From Clostridia bacterium (GTDB taxonomy: Bacteria > Bacillota > Clostridia > Oscillospirales > UBA644): 37,234 bases of DNA. Under the pieces are notes generated by a model, which worked only from the letters and a program-made list of their open reading frames with translations, had not been told where the DNA came from and ran no database searches. Where the stretch lies: assembly GCA_014872655.1 (NCBI GenBank), contig WHHJ01000014.1:1-37234 (forward strand), written 5' to 3'. Both the position numbers and the translations under genes were made by a program. Shown here piece by piece: positions 1-7,808 of this stretch; the first letter of the stretch is position 1, and the number at the start of each line of letters is the position of its first letter.

Positions 1-66
1 CGGAATCTTTTTTATTAATGATAAGGTATCTTTTTAAAAAAGGATTAACAAATTTATTTTCTTGTG

Positions 67-96
67 TTGACAGCGGCAGGCAAATAGTGATATAAT
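67..96 (+). promoter_or_regulatory. Promoter of pyrG
   Basis: TTGACA at 67-72 and TATAAT at 91-96 are separated by 18 bases, and TG at 88-89 gives an extended -10. This is a near-consensus housekeeping promoter. Transcription would start near 103, leaving a leader of about 38 bases. The start region has no run of G followed by C as in the B. subtilis pyrG reiterative-transcription attenuator, and no terminator hairpin is visible before the gene. Confidence 0.85.
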
Positions 97-140
97 ATAT
101 ATTGTATTGTTCATTATACGGTCAGGTTTTGGAGGTTATC

Positions 141-1763
141 ATGGCAACAAAGTATATTTTTGTAACGGGTGGCGTTGTTTCCGGGCTCGGAAAAGGCATT
201 ACGGCGGCTTCTTTAGGAAGATTGCTGAAAGCAAGAGGGTATCGGGTGACCGTGCAGAAGTTTGACCCGTATTTGAATATTGATCCGGGCACGATGAGCC
301 CTTATCAACACGGAGAAGTCTTTGTCACCGACGACGGCGCGGAGACGGATTTGGATTTGGGACATTATGAACGGTTTATTGATGAAAACCTGAACGCAAC
401 CAGTAATGTGACGACCGGAAAAATTTATTGGTCGGTGATCAATAAGGAGCGCCGGGGAGATTATCTGGGCAAAACGGTGCAGGTGATTCCGCACATTACC
501 AATGAAATTAAAGACAGTATTTTTAAAGTAGCCAAAGAGACCAATACGGACATTGTAATCACCGAAATCGGCGGTACAGTGGGGGATATCGAGTCTCAGC
601 CGTTTTTAGAGGCGATTCGGCAGGTGAGGTATACGGTGGGAGAAGAAAACTGCATGTATGTGCATGTGACGCTGCTGCCGTATATTTCCGGGTCGCATGA
701 ATTAAAGACCAAACCGACGCAGCACAGCGTTAAAGAACTGCGGGCTATCGGAATTCAGCCGGATGCGATTGTTTGTCGGACCGAAGTGGACCTGACGCCG
801 GAAGGCCGTGAAAAAATTGCGCTGTTTTGTAATGTCGATGAGCAGGCGGTGATCCAGAACTCAACCGTATCGACGTTGTATGAAGCGCCGTTGATGTTGG
901 AAAAGAACGGGTTGGGCCGTATTGTTTGCAAGCGGTTGAAGTTGGAATGCGGCGAACCGGATCTGGCGGAATGGGAGACGCTGATTGCAAAAATTAAAAA
1001 AATCATGTCGTCTTCGGATTGCGTGAAAATTGCGCTGGTCGGTAAATATGTTGAGATGCGCGACGCATATATTTCCGTTGCGGAAGCATTGCGTCACGGC
1101 GGCTTTGAAAATGATGTGGATATTTGTATTGACTGGGTACAGTCGGAGGACTTAACGGCGGAGAATGCCGATGAGGTGCTGAACGGCGTAGACGGTATTA
1201 TTGTTCCGGGCGGCTTCGGCGACCGTGGCATTGAAGGTAAGATTGAGGCCGTACGGTATGCGCGGGAGCATGATATCCCGTTCTTCGGCATTTGTATGGG
1301 AATGCAGATGGCCGTCATTGAATATGCGCGGCATGTGGTCGGTTTTGCCGATGCCACCAGCAGTGAATTTAAGAAAACAGAACATTGTGTGATCGATTTA
1401 ATGCCGGATCAAAAAGATATCTCTAAAAAAGGCGGAACGATGCGGCTGGGGTTGTATCCGTGTAAGCTAAAGGCAAATACGAAGTCGGAACAGGCTTACG
1501 GCGGGCAGGCCCTGATCTACGAGCGGCATCGGCATCGGTATGAGTTTAACAACGAGTTCCGAAAAGTCTTGACGGATCATGGTCTGGAATTGGCCGGAAC
1601 GTCTCCTGACGAGCGTTTGGTAGAAATTATAGAACTGCCTAAATTGCGGTGGTTTGTGGGGGTTCAGTTCCATCCGGAACTTCGTTCTCGCCCGAATCGT
1701 GCGCATCCGTTGTTCCGTGATTTTATCGGGGCAGCAAAAGCGTATCGCGGCGATAAAAAATAG
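141..1763 (+). CDS. pyrG: CTP synthase (glutamine-hydrolysing)
   Basis: The enzyme makes CTP from UTP, ATP and glutamine in the cytosol, the last step of de novo pyrimidine nucleotide synthesis. The 540-residue product has the usual family length. The N-terminal synthetase domain opens with the P-loop-like segment SGLGKGITAAS near residues 14-24. The C-terminal class I glutaminase domain shows the nucleophile Cys385 in GICMGMQ and the His-Pro-Glu triad part at 511-513. I chose the ATG at 141 because GGAGG at 131-135 lies five bases upstream; an in-frame ATG at 102 would add 13 unlikely residues and sits at the predicted transcription start. It is a single-gene unit with its own promoter and terminator. 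CTP made here is a substrate of CdsA, encoded later in the window. Confidence 0.98.
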   Translation: MATKYIFVTGGVVSGLGKGITAASLGRLLKARGYRVTVQKFDPYLNIDPGTMSPYQHGEVFVTDDGAETDLDLGHYERFIDENLNATSNVTTGKIYWSVINKERRGDYLGKTVQVIPHITNEIKDSIFKVAKETNTDIVITEIGGTVGDIESQPFLEAIRQVRYTVGEENCMYVHVTLLPYISGSHELKTKPTQHSVKELRAIGIQPDAIVCRTEVDLTPEGREKIALFCNVDEQAVIQNSTVSTLYEAPLMLEKNGLGRIVCKRLKLECGEPDLAEWETLIAKIKKIMSSSDCVKIALVGKYVEMRDAYISVAEALRHGGFENDVDICIDWVQSEDLTAENADEVLNGVDGIIVPGGFGDRGIEGKIEAVRYAREHDIPFFGICMGMQMAVIEYARHVVGFADATSSEFKKTEHCVIDLMPDQKDISKKGGTMRLGLYPCKLKANTKSEQAYGGQALIYERHRHRYEFNNEFRKVLTDHGLELAGTSPDERLVEIIELPKLRWFVGVQFHPELRSRPNRAHPLFRDFIGAAKAYRGDKK

Positions 1764-1900
1764 AGTGGGCTTTGAACGGATTTGTGTACAAAAAGGATTT
1801 GGAACGCGAAGAAATGCCTGTTTGCATTGACGTGGTATTTGAAGCGGTATAAAACGGTTCTGAAATTTCAGAAGTTTGGGAAACTGTAAAAAAAATAATG

Positions 1901-1943
1901 AAAACATCTGTACTCAGGTAGAACTCAGTGCAGATGTTTTTTT
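1901..1943 (+). terminator. Rho-independent terminator after pyrG
   Basis: A 14-bp stem (AAAACATCTG paired with CAGATGTTTT, extended by four further pairs including one wobble) closes a 12-base loop and runs into a T tract at 1937-1943. It lies 138 bases after the pyrG stop. Nothing coding is seen between the stop and the hairpin. Confidence 0.85.
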
Positions 1944-2472
1944 GTTTACCGGATCGGGAGAAAACTGCGGACTGTCTGAGTAAAAGTGATTGTTTACCCG
2001 GGAGAAAACGGCGGGTGGGTTCAAAAATGCATTTGTTGATTTGGGATAGATGATTGGCAGCCTGGAACAAGCGGTCGGAGGCACAGAATAAATATACGCA
2101 GACGGTTCATGTAGTGGGGCAGGTGTATGTGCAGCGGCTTGCGCAGATTTGCCGGATTGCGTCTGTCGTGGTGTTTGCCGGTTTGAGACAGACGACTGGC
2201 GGCGGCTTGGGAAAAAGCGGTTGCCGGTTTGGGACAAGGTGATTACAGGACTGGGAGGAAGCCGTTGCGGTTTTAGAGACGGTCGGCGTCTGTTCCCTGT
2301 CCCGGGCTCTCTGTGGGTCGTGTCGATGTGGAAAAATGGTTTAAAAAGGACGCGTATCGGAAGATGATGTGGTGTTGTGTTGAGGGGTGACGGAAAAGAG
2401 GAGCATGGAGGGTCTGTAAGGGAATGTTGCGAGGTGTTGGAGAAGTTTTTCGTTAAAATTTGTTTAAATGCG
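1944..2472. other. Gene-free stretch between pyrG and the membrane-protein gene
   Basis: No convincing gene is seen on either strand. Open frames here lack ribosome sites and have skewed Pro/Ser-rich or Arg-rich composition. The stretch holds three imperfect repeats at 2175-2290, described separately. The AT-rich end of the gap carries the promoter of the next gene. Confidence 0.6.
2175..2290. repeat. Degenerate tandem repeat, period about 45 bp
   Basis: Three imperfect copies start with TTGCCGGTTTGAGACA (2175), TTGCCGGTTTGGGACA (2221) and TTGCGGTTTTAGAGAC (2265), so the spacing is 46 and then 44 bases. The tails (GGCGGCTTGGGAAAAAGCG, ACTGGGAGGAAGCC) are also related. There is no open frame across the copies with a ribosome site. 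The function is unknown. Confidence 0.5.
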
Positions 2473-2501
2473 TTGCAATTCCTGCCTGAATATGGTACAA
2501 T
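2473..2501 (+). promoter_or_regulatory. Promoter of the membrane-protein gene
   Basis: TTGCAA at 2473-2478 and TACAAT at 2496-2501 are 17 bases apart, with TG at 2493-2494 forming an extended -10. The start codon follows about 30 bases later. Confidence 0.8.
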
Positions 2502-2531
2502 AAAAAAAATAGGCACAAAGAAGGTGTGGGA

Positions 2532-4316
2532 ATGGCTTTTATGACGGGGCTGTCTTCCGGAAAAATCAAGCGCAGCCGCTCCAGAATGTTTTTAATTTTA
2601 TTTTCCATTTTTTGTATTGTACTGGCGGCTTATCCGCTGTTCAGCGGCATGGTGGCTTCAGCAAACGGATCGGAACTGGATTATAATCTGCTGCGGATTG
2701 AAAGCATTAAAAACGGGCTGGCAGACGGTGTTTTTCCGGTTCGGATCAATGCTGAATTCTTTGACGGGTACGGATATGGCGCGTCGTTGATGGAGCCGGA
2801 TCTGTTTTTATATATTCCCGCCGTTTTACGGTTGTTGGGTTTTGATTTGAACTTTAGTTATAATATTTTCTTACTGGCTTGCGTCTGTGTGACCTTTGCG
2901 GTGGTTTACGGATGCGGAAAACATCTGGCGCGCAGCCGATATGTGGGATTGTTGGCGGCGGTATTGACGGTTTTATCGCAGTATTATGCCAATGTGCTTT
3001 ATTATCGGGCCGCTTTGGGAGAAGTGCTGGCGTTTTTGTTTATCCCGCTTGTGGTATGGGGTGTGCATGATCTGTTACAGGAAGATTTCCGGCACCCGCA
3101 CTTGTTGTTTATCGGATATGTTGGGCTGTATTTTTCGCATATTGTTTTGTTTTTGATAACCGTTGTGATTTCGGTGGTATATTGTTTGATCTTTTTACGC
3201 CGGTTTATCAAAAAACCGCGTTGTGTAGGGCGTCTTTTGTTGGTTTACGCGCTTACCGCACTGATTACGATGTGCTCTTGGCTGCCGATTTTAGAACAGT
3301 TTAGTACGACCGAGTTTTGGATTCCGTGGTTGAACATGGACCGGATTACGGCTTCCGTGGGATCTCTTTTGTCGCTGAGCCAAAATTATGCGGAAGGGGA
3401 GTATGGAATCCCTGCACTGGGCGCCGTGCTGTTGATTTTGTGTGCGGCTCGGTTGTTTGTGCGTCCGAATAGGGGCAATGCGCCGCTGTTGGGAAAAGCG
3501 GACAAACTACTGGTTTTGGGTGTGCTTTGTATTTGGGTTGCCAGTCGATATTTCCCGATCAATATTTGGTGGATGATTGACGGACTGGGACGGCCGACAA
3601 CGGTTTTTGTTGGAGCAACAATCCTTTTAGCTTTTGCTGCGGCGATTCTTTTGCATATAAAAATTTCCGGACGGCGGGCGCGTTCAGCCGCATTATTTGG
3701 CGTGATGAGCCTGTGCGCTTGTATTTTATTGATTCAAAGTGCGATCACGCCGTTACAGTATGCAAAACGTACAGACGATTATTTCTTAGATTCCTATTAT
3801 ACGTATCCGGTCAAACAGACCTCTATTTACCCGCTGGGAACGGAATATTCGGATTTTGACCATGCTGGGCAGATTTTGTTTGAAGACGGCAGCCAGCAGC
3901 CGTATACGGAAAAAGAAAACACACAGATTATTTTTGACTGCAAAGCCATTCAGCCGGAACAATCTCAAACATCCGAGCAGACAGAGCAGCCCGAGGTTTC
4001 TTATCATACGTATGCGGATGTTCCGTTGTTGTACTATGATGGATATGCGGCGGAATTTACGGATCAAAACGGTGAGGTGACCTCACTGGAAGTGACGGCG
4101 GACGGATATGGCCATACTGCTCGAGTCCTATTGCCTCAGCAGGAGGGGCAGGTTCGGATTTGGTATCAGGGAACGACCATTCAGTTGGTTTCGCTGATTG
4201 TCAGCGGCGTCAGTACCGCGGCGGCAATTGCTGCGCTGATTATTGTAGGGCGACGCGGCCGAAAAGGGCAAAAAGATCAACCGGAGCCCGCCGCACAAGA
4301 AGTTTTGGCAGAGTAG
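2532..4316 (+). CDS. Multi-pass membrane protein, YfhO / PTPS-related membrane family type
   Basis: The 594-residue protein has an Arg/Lys-rich cytosolic start, about ten hydrophobic segments, a long extracytoplasmic C-terminal domain (about residues 410-560) and a final membrane helix before a charged tail. The segment FPVRINAEFFDGYGYG, after the first helix and an ELDYN acidic stretch, and the late YYDGYAAEF...G section resemble YfhO-like and 6-pyruvoyl-tetrahydropterin-synthase-related membrane proteins, which have a GT-C glycosyltransferase-like architecture. A role in envelope or teichoic acid glycosylation is inference only. The ATG at 2532 is preferred because AGAAGG at 2519-2524 lies seven bases upstream; GTG 2526 is too close. 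It is monocistronic. Decayed copies of its 3' end follow in the downstream gap. Confidence 0.7.
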   Translation: MAFMTGLSSGKIKRSRSRMFLILFSIFCIVLAAYPLFSGMVASANGSELDYNLLRIESIKNGLADGVFPVRINAEFFDGYGYGASLMEPDLFLYIPAVLRLLGFDLNFSYNIFLLACVCVTFAVVYGCGKHLARSRYVGLLAAVLTVLSQYYANVLYYRAALGEVLAFLFIPLVVWGVHDLLQEDFRHPHLLFIGYVGLYFSHIVLFLITVVISVVYCLIFLRRFIKKPRCVGRLLLVYALTALITMCSWLPILEQFSTTEFWIPWLNMDRITASVGSLLSLSQNYAEGEYGIPALGAVLLILCAARLFVRPNRGNAPLLGKADKLLVLGVLCIWVASRYFPINIWWMIDGLGRPTTVFVGATILLAFAAAILLHIKISGRRARSAALFGVMSLCACILLIQSAITPLQYAKRTDDYFLDSYYTYPVKQTSIYPLGTEYSDFDHAGQILFEDGSQQPYTEKENTQIIFDCKAIQPEQSQTSEQTEQPEVSYHTYADVPLLYYDGYAAEFTDQNGEVTSLEVTADGYGHTARVLLPQQEGQVRIWYQGTTIQLVSLIVSGVSTAAAIAALIIVGRRGRKGQKDQPEPAAQEVLAE

Positions 4317-4374
4317 GGTCTGGCGCAACGGATAGATTCGTGTTCCCTGTCTTAGGCGTTGCAGAGTGACGTAC

Positions 4375-4436
4375 AGAAAAAGGCAAAAGATCAGCCCAAG
4401 TCTGGGTACGAGAAGTTTTGCTGGAATAGAGTCGGA
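4375..4436 (+). repeat. Decayed copy of the preceding gene's 3' end
   Basis: This 60-base stretch matches the last codons and stop region of the membrane-protein gene (about 4260-4320), shifted by about 113 bases. Shared blocks are GGCAAAA(A)GATCA, AGAAGTTTTG and TAG-R-GTC, in the same order and similar spacing. A shorter, weaker echo (ACAAGAA...GGC...TAG) appears at 4517-4535. The rest of the gap from 4317 to 4597 shows no gene. Confidence 0.6.
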
Positions 4437-4597
4437 TTGAAATTTGTTTAGGAACCGGATTTAGGAACAACGTGTTGGAATGATCTGGTTTGCAGACAGG
4501 CCCGGAGATCGAATCCGGACAAGAAAGGCTGATAGACCGGAATTTTAAGCATAAAAAGAGGATCATCTGGCGATGATCATGCAGGCTGAGAGAAATA

Positions 4598-4634
4598 GAA
4601 AAAGCGTTTCGGAGATTGTCCGAAACGCTTTTTT
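4598..4634. terminator. Bidirectional Rho-independent terminator
   Basis: A perfect 13-bp stem (AAAGCGTTTCGGA at 4601-4613 with its complement at 4619-4631) has a GATTG loop and is flanked by A's on the left and T's on the right. It therefore serves both converging genes: the membrane protein from the left and the acetyltransferase from the right. Confidence 0.9.
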
Positions 4635-4774
4635 AGGTAGAAATATGATTTTACAGGGTTGCCGGAAAATGCGGGAAACTTTTTTCAGATTAGAAAAATC
4701 CCGACACAATCTTTTCATATTAGAAAAGAACCGGTTTGTAGAGTAGAGACATACCGATCTCTTTGTAATGTTTA

Positions 4775-5365
4775 TCACGATTGGGGTCGCCTGTCTTGTG
4801 GGGTAATGGGACGCAGAACCCGGCAAGGGGTGCCGACGGCCACTACATTGGGCGGAATGTCCTTATTGACCAGGCTTCCGGCGCCGATGACGGAATTTCG
4901 GCCGATTGTAACGCCGGGCAGTACGATACAGTTTGCGCCCAGCCAGACATTTTCTTCAATGTGTATGGGGAGATTGTACTGCATTTGTTCCCGCCGCTGT
5001 TGGGGATCAATCGGGTGTGTTGCCGTGCAGAGTACGACATTGGGCCCCATCATGACATGGTCTGCTACGTAAATATCGGTGTCGTCCACTAAAACCAGAT
5101 TAAAGTTGGCATAGACATCGTTGCCAAAGTGTACGTGTCGGCCGCCCCAGTTGGCGCGAAACGGCGTTTCGATATAACAACGCTCCCCGATTTCGGCAAA
5201 CATTTGCCGCAACAATGCCTGTTTTTCGGCTTGTTGGCTGGGCATCAGACTGTTGTACTGAAACAGTCGGTCCAAACACTGTGCCTGTTCGGCAAGCAGC
5301 TGTTCATTGTCGCATTGGTATAATTGCCCGTGATGCATACGGGATATAATTTCATTCAAATCCAT
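4775..5365 (-). CDS. Sugar O-acetyltransferase, maltose O-acetyltransferase (Maa/LacA) type
   Basis: The enzyme transfers an acetyl group from acetyl-CoA to a hydroxyl of a sugar; the true substrate cannot be read from sequence. The 196-residue product matches the family length. The N-terminal Mac-type helical region (residues 1-60) precedes a left-handed beta-helix of hexapeptide repeats, visible as IGRNSVIGAGSLVNKDI near the C-terminus. The catalytic His lies in TATHPID. It ends with the typical GTPCRVLR. I chose the ATG at 5365 because GGAGG (complement of 5374-5378) lies eight bases upstream. It stands alone; its 3' side faces the bidirectional terminator. Confidence 0.9.
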   Translation of the reverse strand: MDLNEIISRMHHGQLYQCDNEQLLAEQAQCLDRLFQYNSLMPSQQAEKQALLRQMFAEIGERCYIETPFRANWGGRHVHFGNDVYANFNLVLVDDTDIYVADHVMMGPNVVLCTATHPIDPQQRREQMQYNLPIHIEENVWLGANCIVLPGVTIGRNSVIGAGSLVNKDIPPNVVAVGTPCRVLRPITPQDRRPQS

Positions 5366-5486
5366 AGCGAGGACCTCCAAAACAGTTGAAATGAGGGTTT
5401 GTTTGAAACAATCAGATACGCCCATATAAGAAGAGCGGATAGAGATCAAATACAGAAAAAGGGTGTATAAAGGAAAGAAACGGTTT

Positions 5487-5549
5487 GAAAAAATGAACAG
5501 GCAGTCGAAAAGGATTCACAAAATGCGAAAACCCAGAGAACTGCCTGTT
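5487..5549 (-). terminator. Probable terminator after the dnaD-dnaI pair
   Basis: On the minus strand, AACAGGCAGT (complement of 5540-5549) pairs perfectly with ACTGCCTGTT (complement of 5496-5505), followed by a short CAT and then six T's. The 34-base loop is long for a simple intrinsic terminator, which lowers confidence. The hairpin begins just after the dnaI stop. Confidence 0.55.
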
Positions 5550-5553
5550 GATG

Positions 5554-6549
5554 TTAAAGAGTGCGGTCCCGTTTTTGCTGTTTGAGCCGGACCTCTTTTT
5601 CCCGACGAACGTCGACGCCGGCAAACGGTAGTTTGGCAAATTCGTATATCAAGCGGGAGGTCAGCCGTTCATGATAGGTGCCTTCCAGCTGCTCGATGGT
5701 GAGATTGGTGCTGATCAACATCGGCTTTTTAAGATTGAGCCGATCGTTGATAACACTGTACAGCACACTGTCGGAAAACCCGGTTTGCATTTCTGCCCCC
5801 AGGTCGTCGATGATCAACAAATCGCATTCGGTGTAAACCGAGGTATCGGCTTGCCGGTCATTTTTAAATTTGGCGGCTTCGAACACGTCGATCATTTGCT
5901 GTACCGGGGTATATAAAACAAAGTATCCGTTTTTAATCAGTTCGGTGCCTACCGCGCACGACAAAAAGGTTTTTCCGCAGCCTGGATTGCCCAGGAACAG
6001 CATGTTGGTACATTGTTTGCCAAACTTTTGCGTGTACTTTTTGCAGTATTCCAGAATTTTTTGCATATGCACTTCATTTTCGGGATTGTTTGCATAGTAA
6101 GAAGTGTCAAAGTGTTTAAAAGTCTTGTTTTTGTAAATGGTTTTAAGATTGGAATGTTGCAGATACGCTTCTGCCAGTGCCTTTTTAAAACACTTGCATT
6201 CTTCTCCCGACTCTGTAAAACCGGTATCTTTACACTGCGGGCAATCGTATTGCTTGTCTAAAAAATCAATCGGATAACCATGTTCGTACAGCAGTTCGGC
6301 CCGTCGCTGCTGCAAGTCCAGAGACCGCTGCTTAATTTGATTGAATTGTTCTTCCGAAACGGATTCTCCCGAAATCAGGCCAAAGAAAGAGGCCGCGGTT
6401 TGCTGGATTTGCCGGTTGAGGTCGGCAAGCCCTTCAATTTCACGCTCTGCCTGTTGGATATTGCGCTGCTGCCGCTGTTCGGCCAGGCCTTGCTTGCCTT
6501 CAAACGCTTGGAGCACTTGTTGGTAACATTGGTCTTTGTTTGGACTCAT
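5554..6549 (-). CDS. dnaI: DnaI/DnaC-type helicase loader, AAA+ ATPase
   Basis: Primosomal ATPase that loads the replicative helicase; acts in the cytosol with DnaD and DnaB-type proteins. The 331-residue product has an N-terminal helical, Gln-rich region (1-95), a four-cysteine zinc motif (Cys103, 106, 118, 120), then an AAA+ domain. Walker A is GNPGCGKT at 187-194, Walker B is LLIIDDLGAE, and the STN sensor-like segment precedes the YHERLTSRL arginine region. The zinc-binding module is typical of DnaC-like proteins of Clostridia. The ATG at 6549 overlaps the dnaD stop in an ATGA junction, so the two genes are translationally coupled. The symbol follows the B. subtilis naming; some annotations call such proteins DnaC. 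Confidence 0.9.
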   Translation of the reverse strand: MSPNKDQCYQQVLQAFEGKQGLAEQRQQRNIQQAEREIEGLADLNRQIQQTAASFFGLISGESVSEEQFNQIKQRSLDLQQRRAELLYEHGYPIDFLDKQYDCPQCKDTGFTESGEECKCFKKALAEAYLQHSNLKTIYKNKTFKHFDTSYYANNPENEVHMQKILEYCKKYTQKFGKQCTNMLFLGNPGCGKTFLSCAVGTELIKNGYFVLYTPVQQMIDVFEAAKFKNDRQADTSVYTECDLLIIDDLGAEMQTGFSDSVLYSVINDRLNLKKPMLISTNLTIEQLEGTYHERLTSRLIYEFAKLPFAGVDVRREKEVRLKQQKRDRTL

Positions 6550-7520
6550 GATTCTTCACTCCCCGAAGCGGCGTCTTCTTTGAGATCCGCTTCAATGATG
6601 GCCCAGCTGTCTGCCAGGGTATCGGTGTCGATTTTAACCGACGGCTCGTAGCGCTTTTTCTTCGTGGTGGCTGCGGGACGCTTTTCGGCCGGACGATCGC
6701 TGCTTTGAATATCTAAAACGGTGCGCAGCCCCTTTTCGTGCCAGCTGGTTAAAATCTTGTTCATATAACTGAGCGCGTATTTGCCGGTATTGTTTACGGT
6801 TTTTTCGTAGGCCAATTGGATCATTTCATCCCCATATCCATATTCGTCGACCCAGGTCAGAAATGCCTTTTGTTCCGATTCCGTTAGTTTTCGATGTGAA
6901 ATACCCAGTAAAGCGGAAATGCGGTTGAGCGTATCGGTGCGTTGTTGCTGCTGGCTGATATAGGCCTCTGCTTGCTCCATCGTACAAATCCCCAGTTCCG
7001 ACCATTGAACGGCCATCTTTTGGATTTTGGACATCGAGGCGTTGCCTTTACTGGCACAGTAGTGGATCATCAGTGCGGCGGCTTCCGGCTTGATGCCGTA
7101 CCAATCCACGATTGAGATCAACAGCGAGGCATCCGATTCGGTCAGCGGTTTTGCCAATTCAGTCTGTGCTTGCTTGCTTAAGAATTTGATAGCCGGATCG
7201 GTATCGATCCGAGCCGCAATTTGAATGGGCGAATAGCGCATCACTTCCAGCGCCGAAATGCGCGGACGCTCGATCATGTACCGGTTGCCCGTTTTGTGCA
7301 GCACGCCGGCTTTATTCCAGTATTCAAAGGCCGTATCGATACGTTCTTCGGTTTGATTGAGGGCTTTGAGGAGATCTTCTTTAACAAAAGATTTATTCTG
7401 ATGACGCAGTAAAAATAAAATCAGACGCAGTTCAACGTCCGGCGCGTGTAAGAATTCATCTACAATCTGCGTCGGAACCCCAAACATGCTCGATCCCTCA
7501 AAAACAATGGTGTTGTCCAT
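6546..7520 (-). CDS. DnaD-domain replication initiation protein
   Basis: DnaD-like proteins remodel DNA at the origin or at restart sites and recruit the helicase loader, which fits the coupled downstream gene. The 324-residue product has an N-terminal winged-helix-like region (about 1-95), then two DnaB_2/DnaD repeats; the second ends with the signature YMNKILTSWHEKGL. The Lys-rich, Pro/Ala tail (about 278-324) looks disordered. I chose the ATG at 7520: AGGAGG (complement of 7528-7533) lies seven bases upstream, and a promoter sits right behind it, so the longer open frame to 7763 is not translated. It is the first gene of a two-gene operon. Confidence 0.9.
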   Translation of the reverse strand: MDNTIVFEGSSMFGVPTQIVDEFLHAPDVELRLILFLLRHQNKSFVKEDLLKALNQTEERIDTAFEYWNKAGVLHKTGNRYMIERPRISALEVMRYSPIQIAARIDTDPAIKFLSKQAQTELAKPLTESDASLLISIVDWYGIKPEAAALMIHYCASKGNASMSKIQKMAVQWSELGICTMEQAEAYISQQQQRTDTLNRISALLGISHRKLTESEQKAFLTWVDEYGYGDEMIQLAYEKTVNNTGKYALSYMNKILTSWHEKGLRTVLDIQSSDRPAEKRPAATTKKKRYEPSVKIDTDTLADSWAIIEADLKEDAASGSEES

Positions 7521-7551
7521 GGTCAGCCCTCCTGTTAAGCCTGTACATCTT

Positions 7552-7580
7552 ATTATATCAAAAACAATCCAAAATGTAAA
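7552..7580 (-). promoter_or_regulatory. Promoter of the dnaD-dnaI operon
   Basis: On the minus strand TTTACA (complement of 7575-7580) and TATAAT (complement of 7552-7557) are separated by 17 bases; the spacer ends in TGA, giving an extended -10. The preceding bases read TCT, as in the two glycosidase promoters of this window. Confidence 0.85.
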
Positions 7581-7738
7581 GACCTGTTTGTAAAAGGAGC
7601 GGGGATCTGTTCCGAAAAGGAAGGAAACACCGCAAAAAGATTTGAAAGGGATAAACGGGCCGCAGCGTCTGGCCGGATAAAAAAGATTTGTTTTTTGGGG
7701 GCTGTTTTGAGCGGGGGCTGAAAGATTTTGACCGATAC

Positions 7739-7767
7739 GTATAAAGGCGAAAATATCGTCCAAAATA
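7739..7767 (+). promoter_or_regulatory. Candidate forespore (sigma-F/G-like) promoter of ypeB
   Basis: GTATA at 7739-7743 and CAAAATA at 7761-7767 are 17 bases apart, resembling the GYATR / CATnnTA pattern recognised by sigma-G in Bacillus. ypeB is a sigma-G gene in B. subtilis. No good housekeeping promoter is seen in the gap. The match is partial. Confidence 0.4.
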
Positions 7768-7808
7768 CAATCATAGGAATGTCTGGAAAAGAAAGGATAT
7801 GAGACACG

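Noticed and set aside
97..140. CTP-sensing attenuator of pyrG
   Set aside because: No GGGC start and no terminator hairpin in the short leader.
1914..2516. A 200-residue minus-strand open frame after pyrG
   Set aside because: Pro/Ser/Thr-rich composition, no ribosome site, overlaps a terminator and a promoter of the other strand.
4659..5072. Plus-strand open frames opposite the acetyltransferase
   Set aside because: They are shadows of the hexapeptide-repeat gene, which is clearly recognised on the minus strand.
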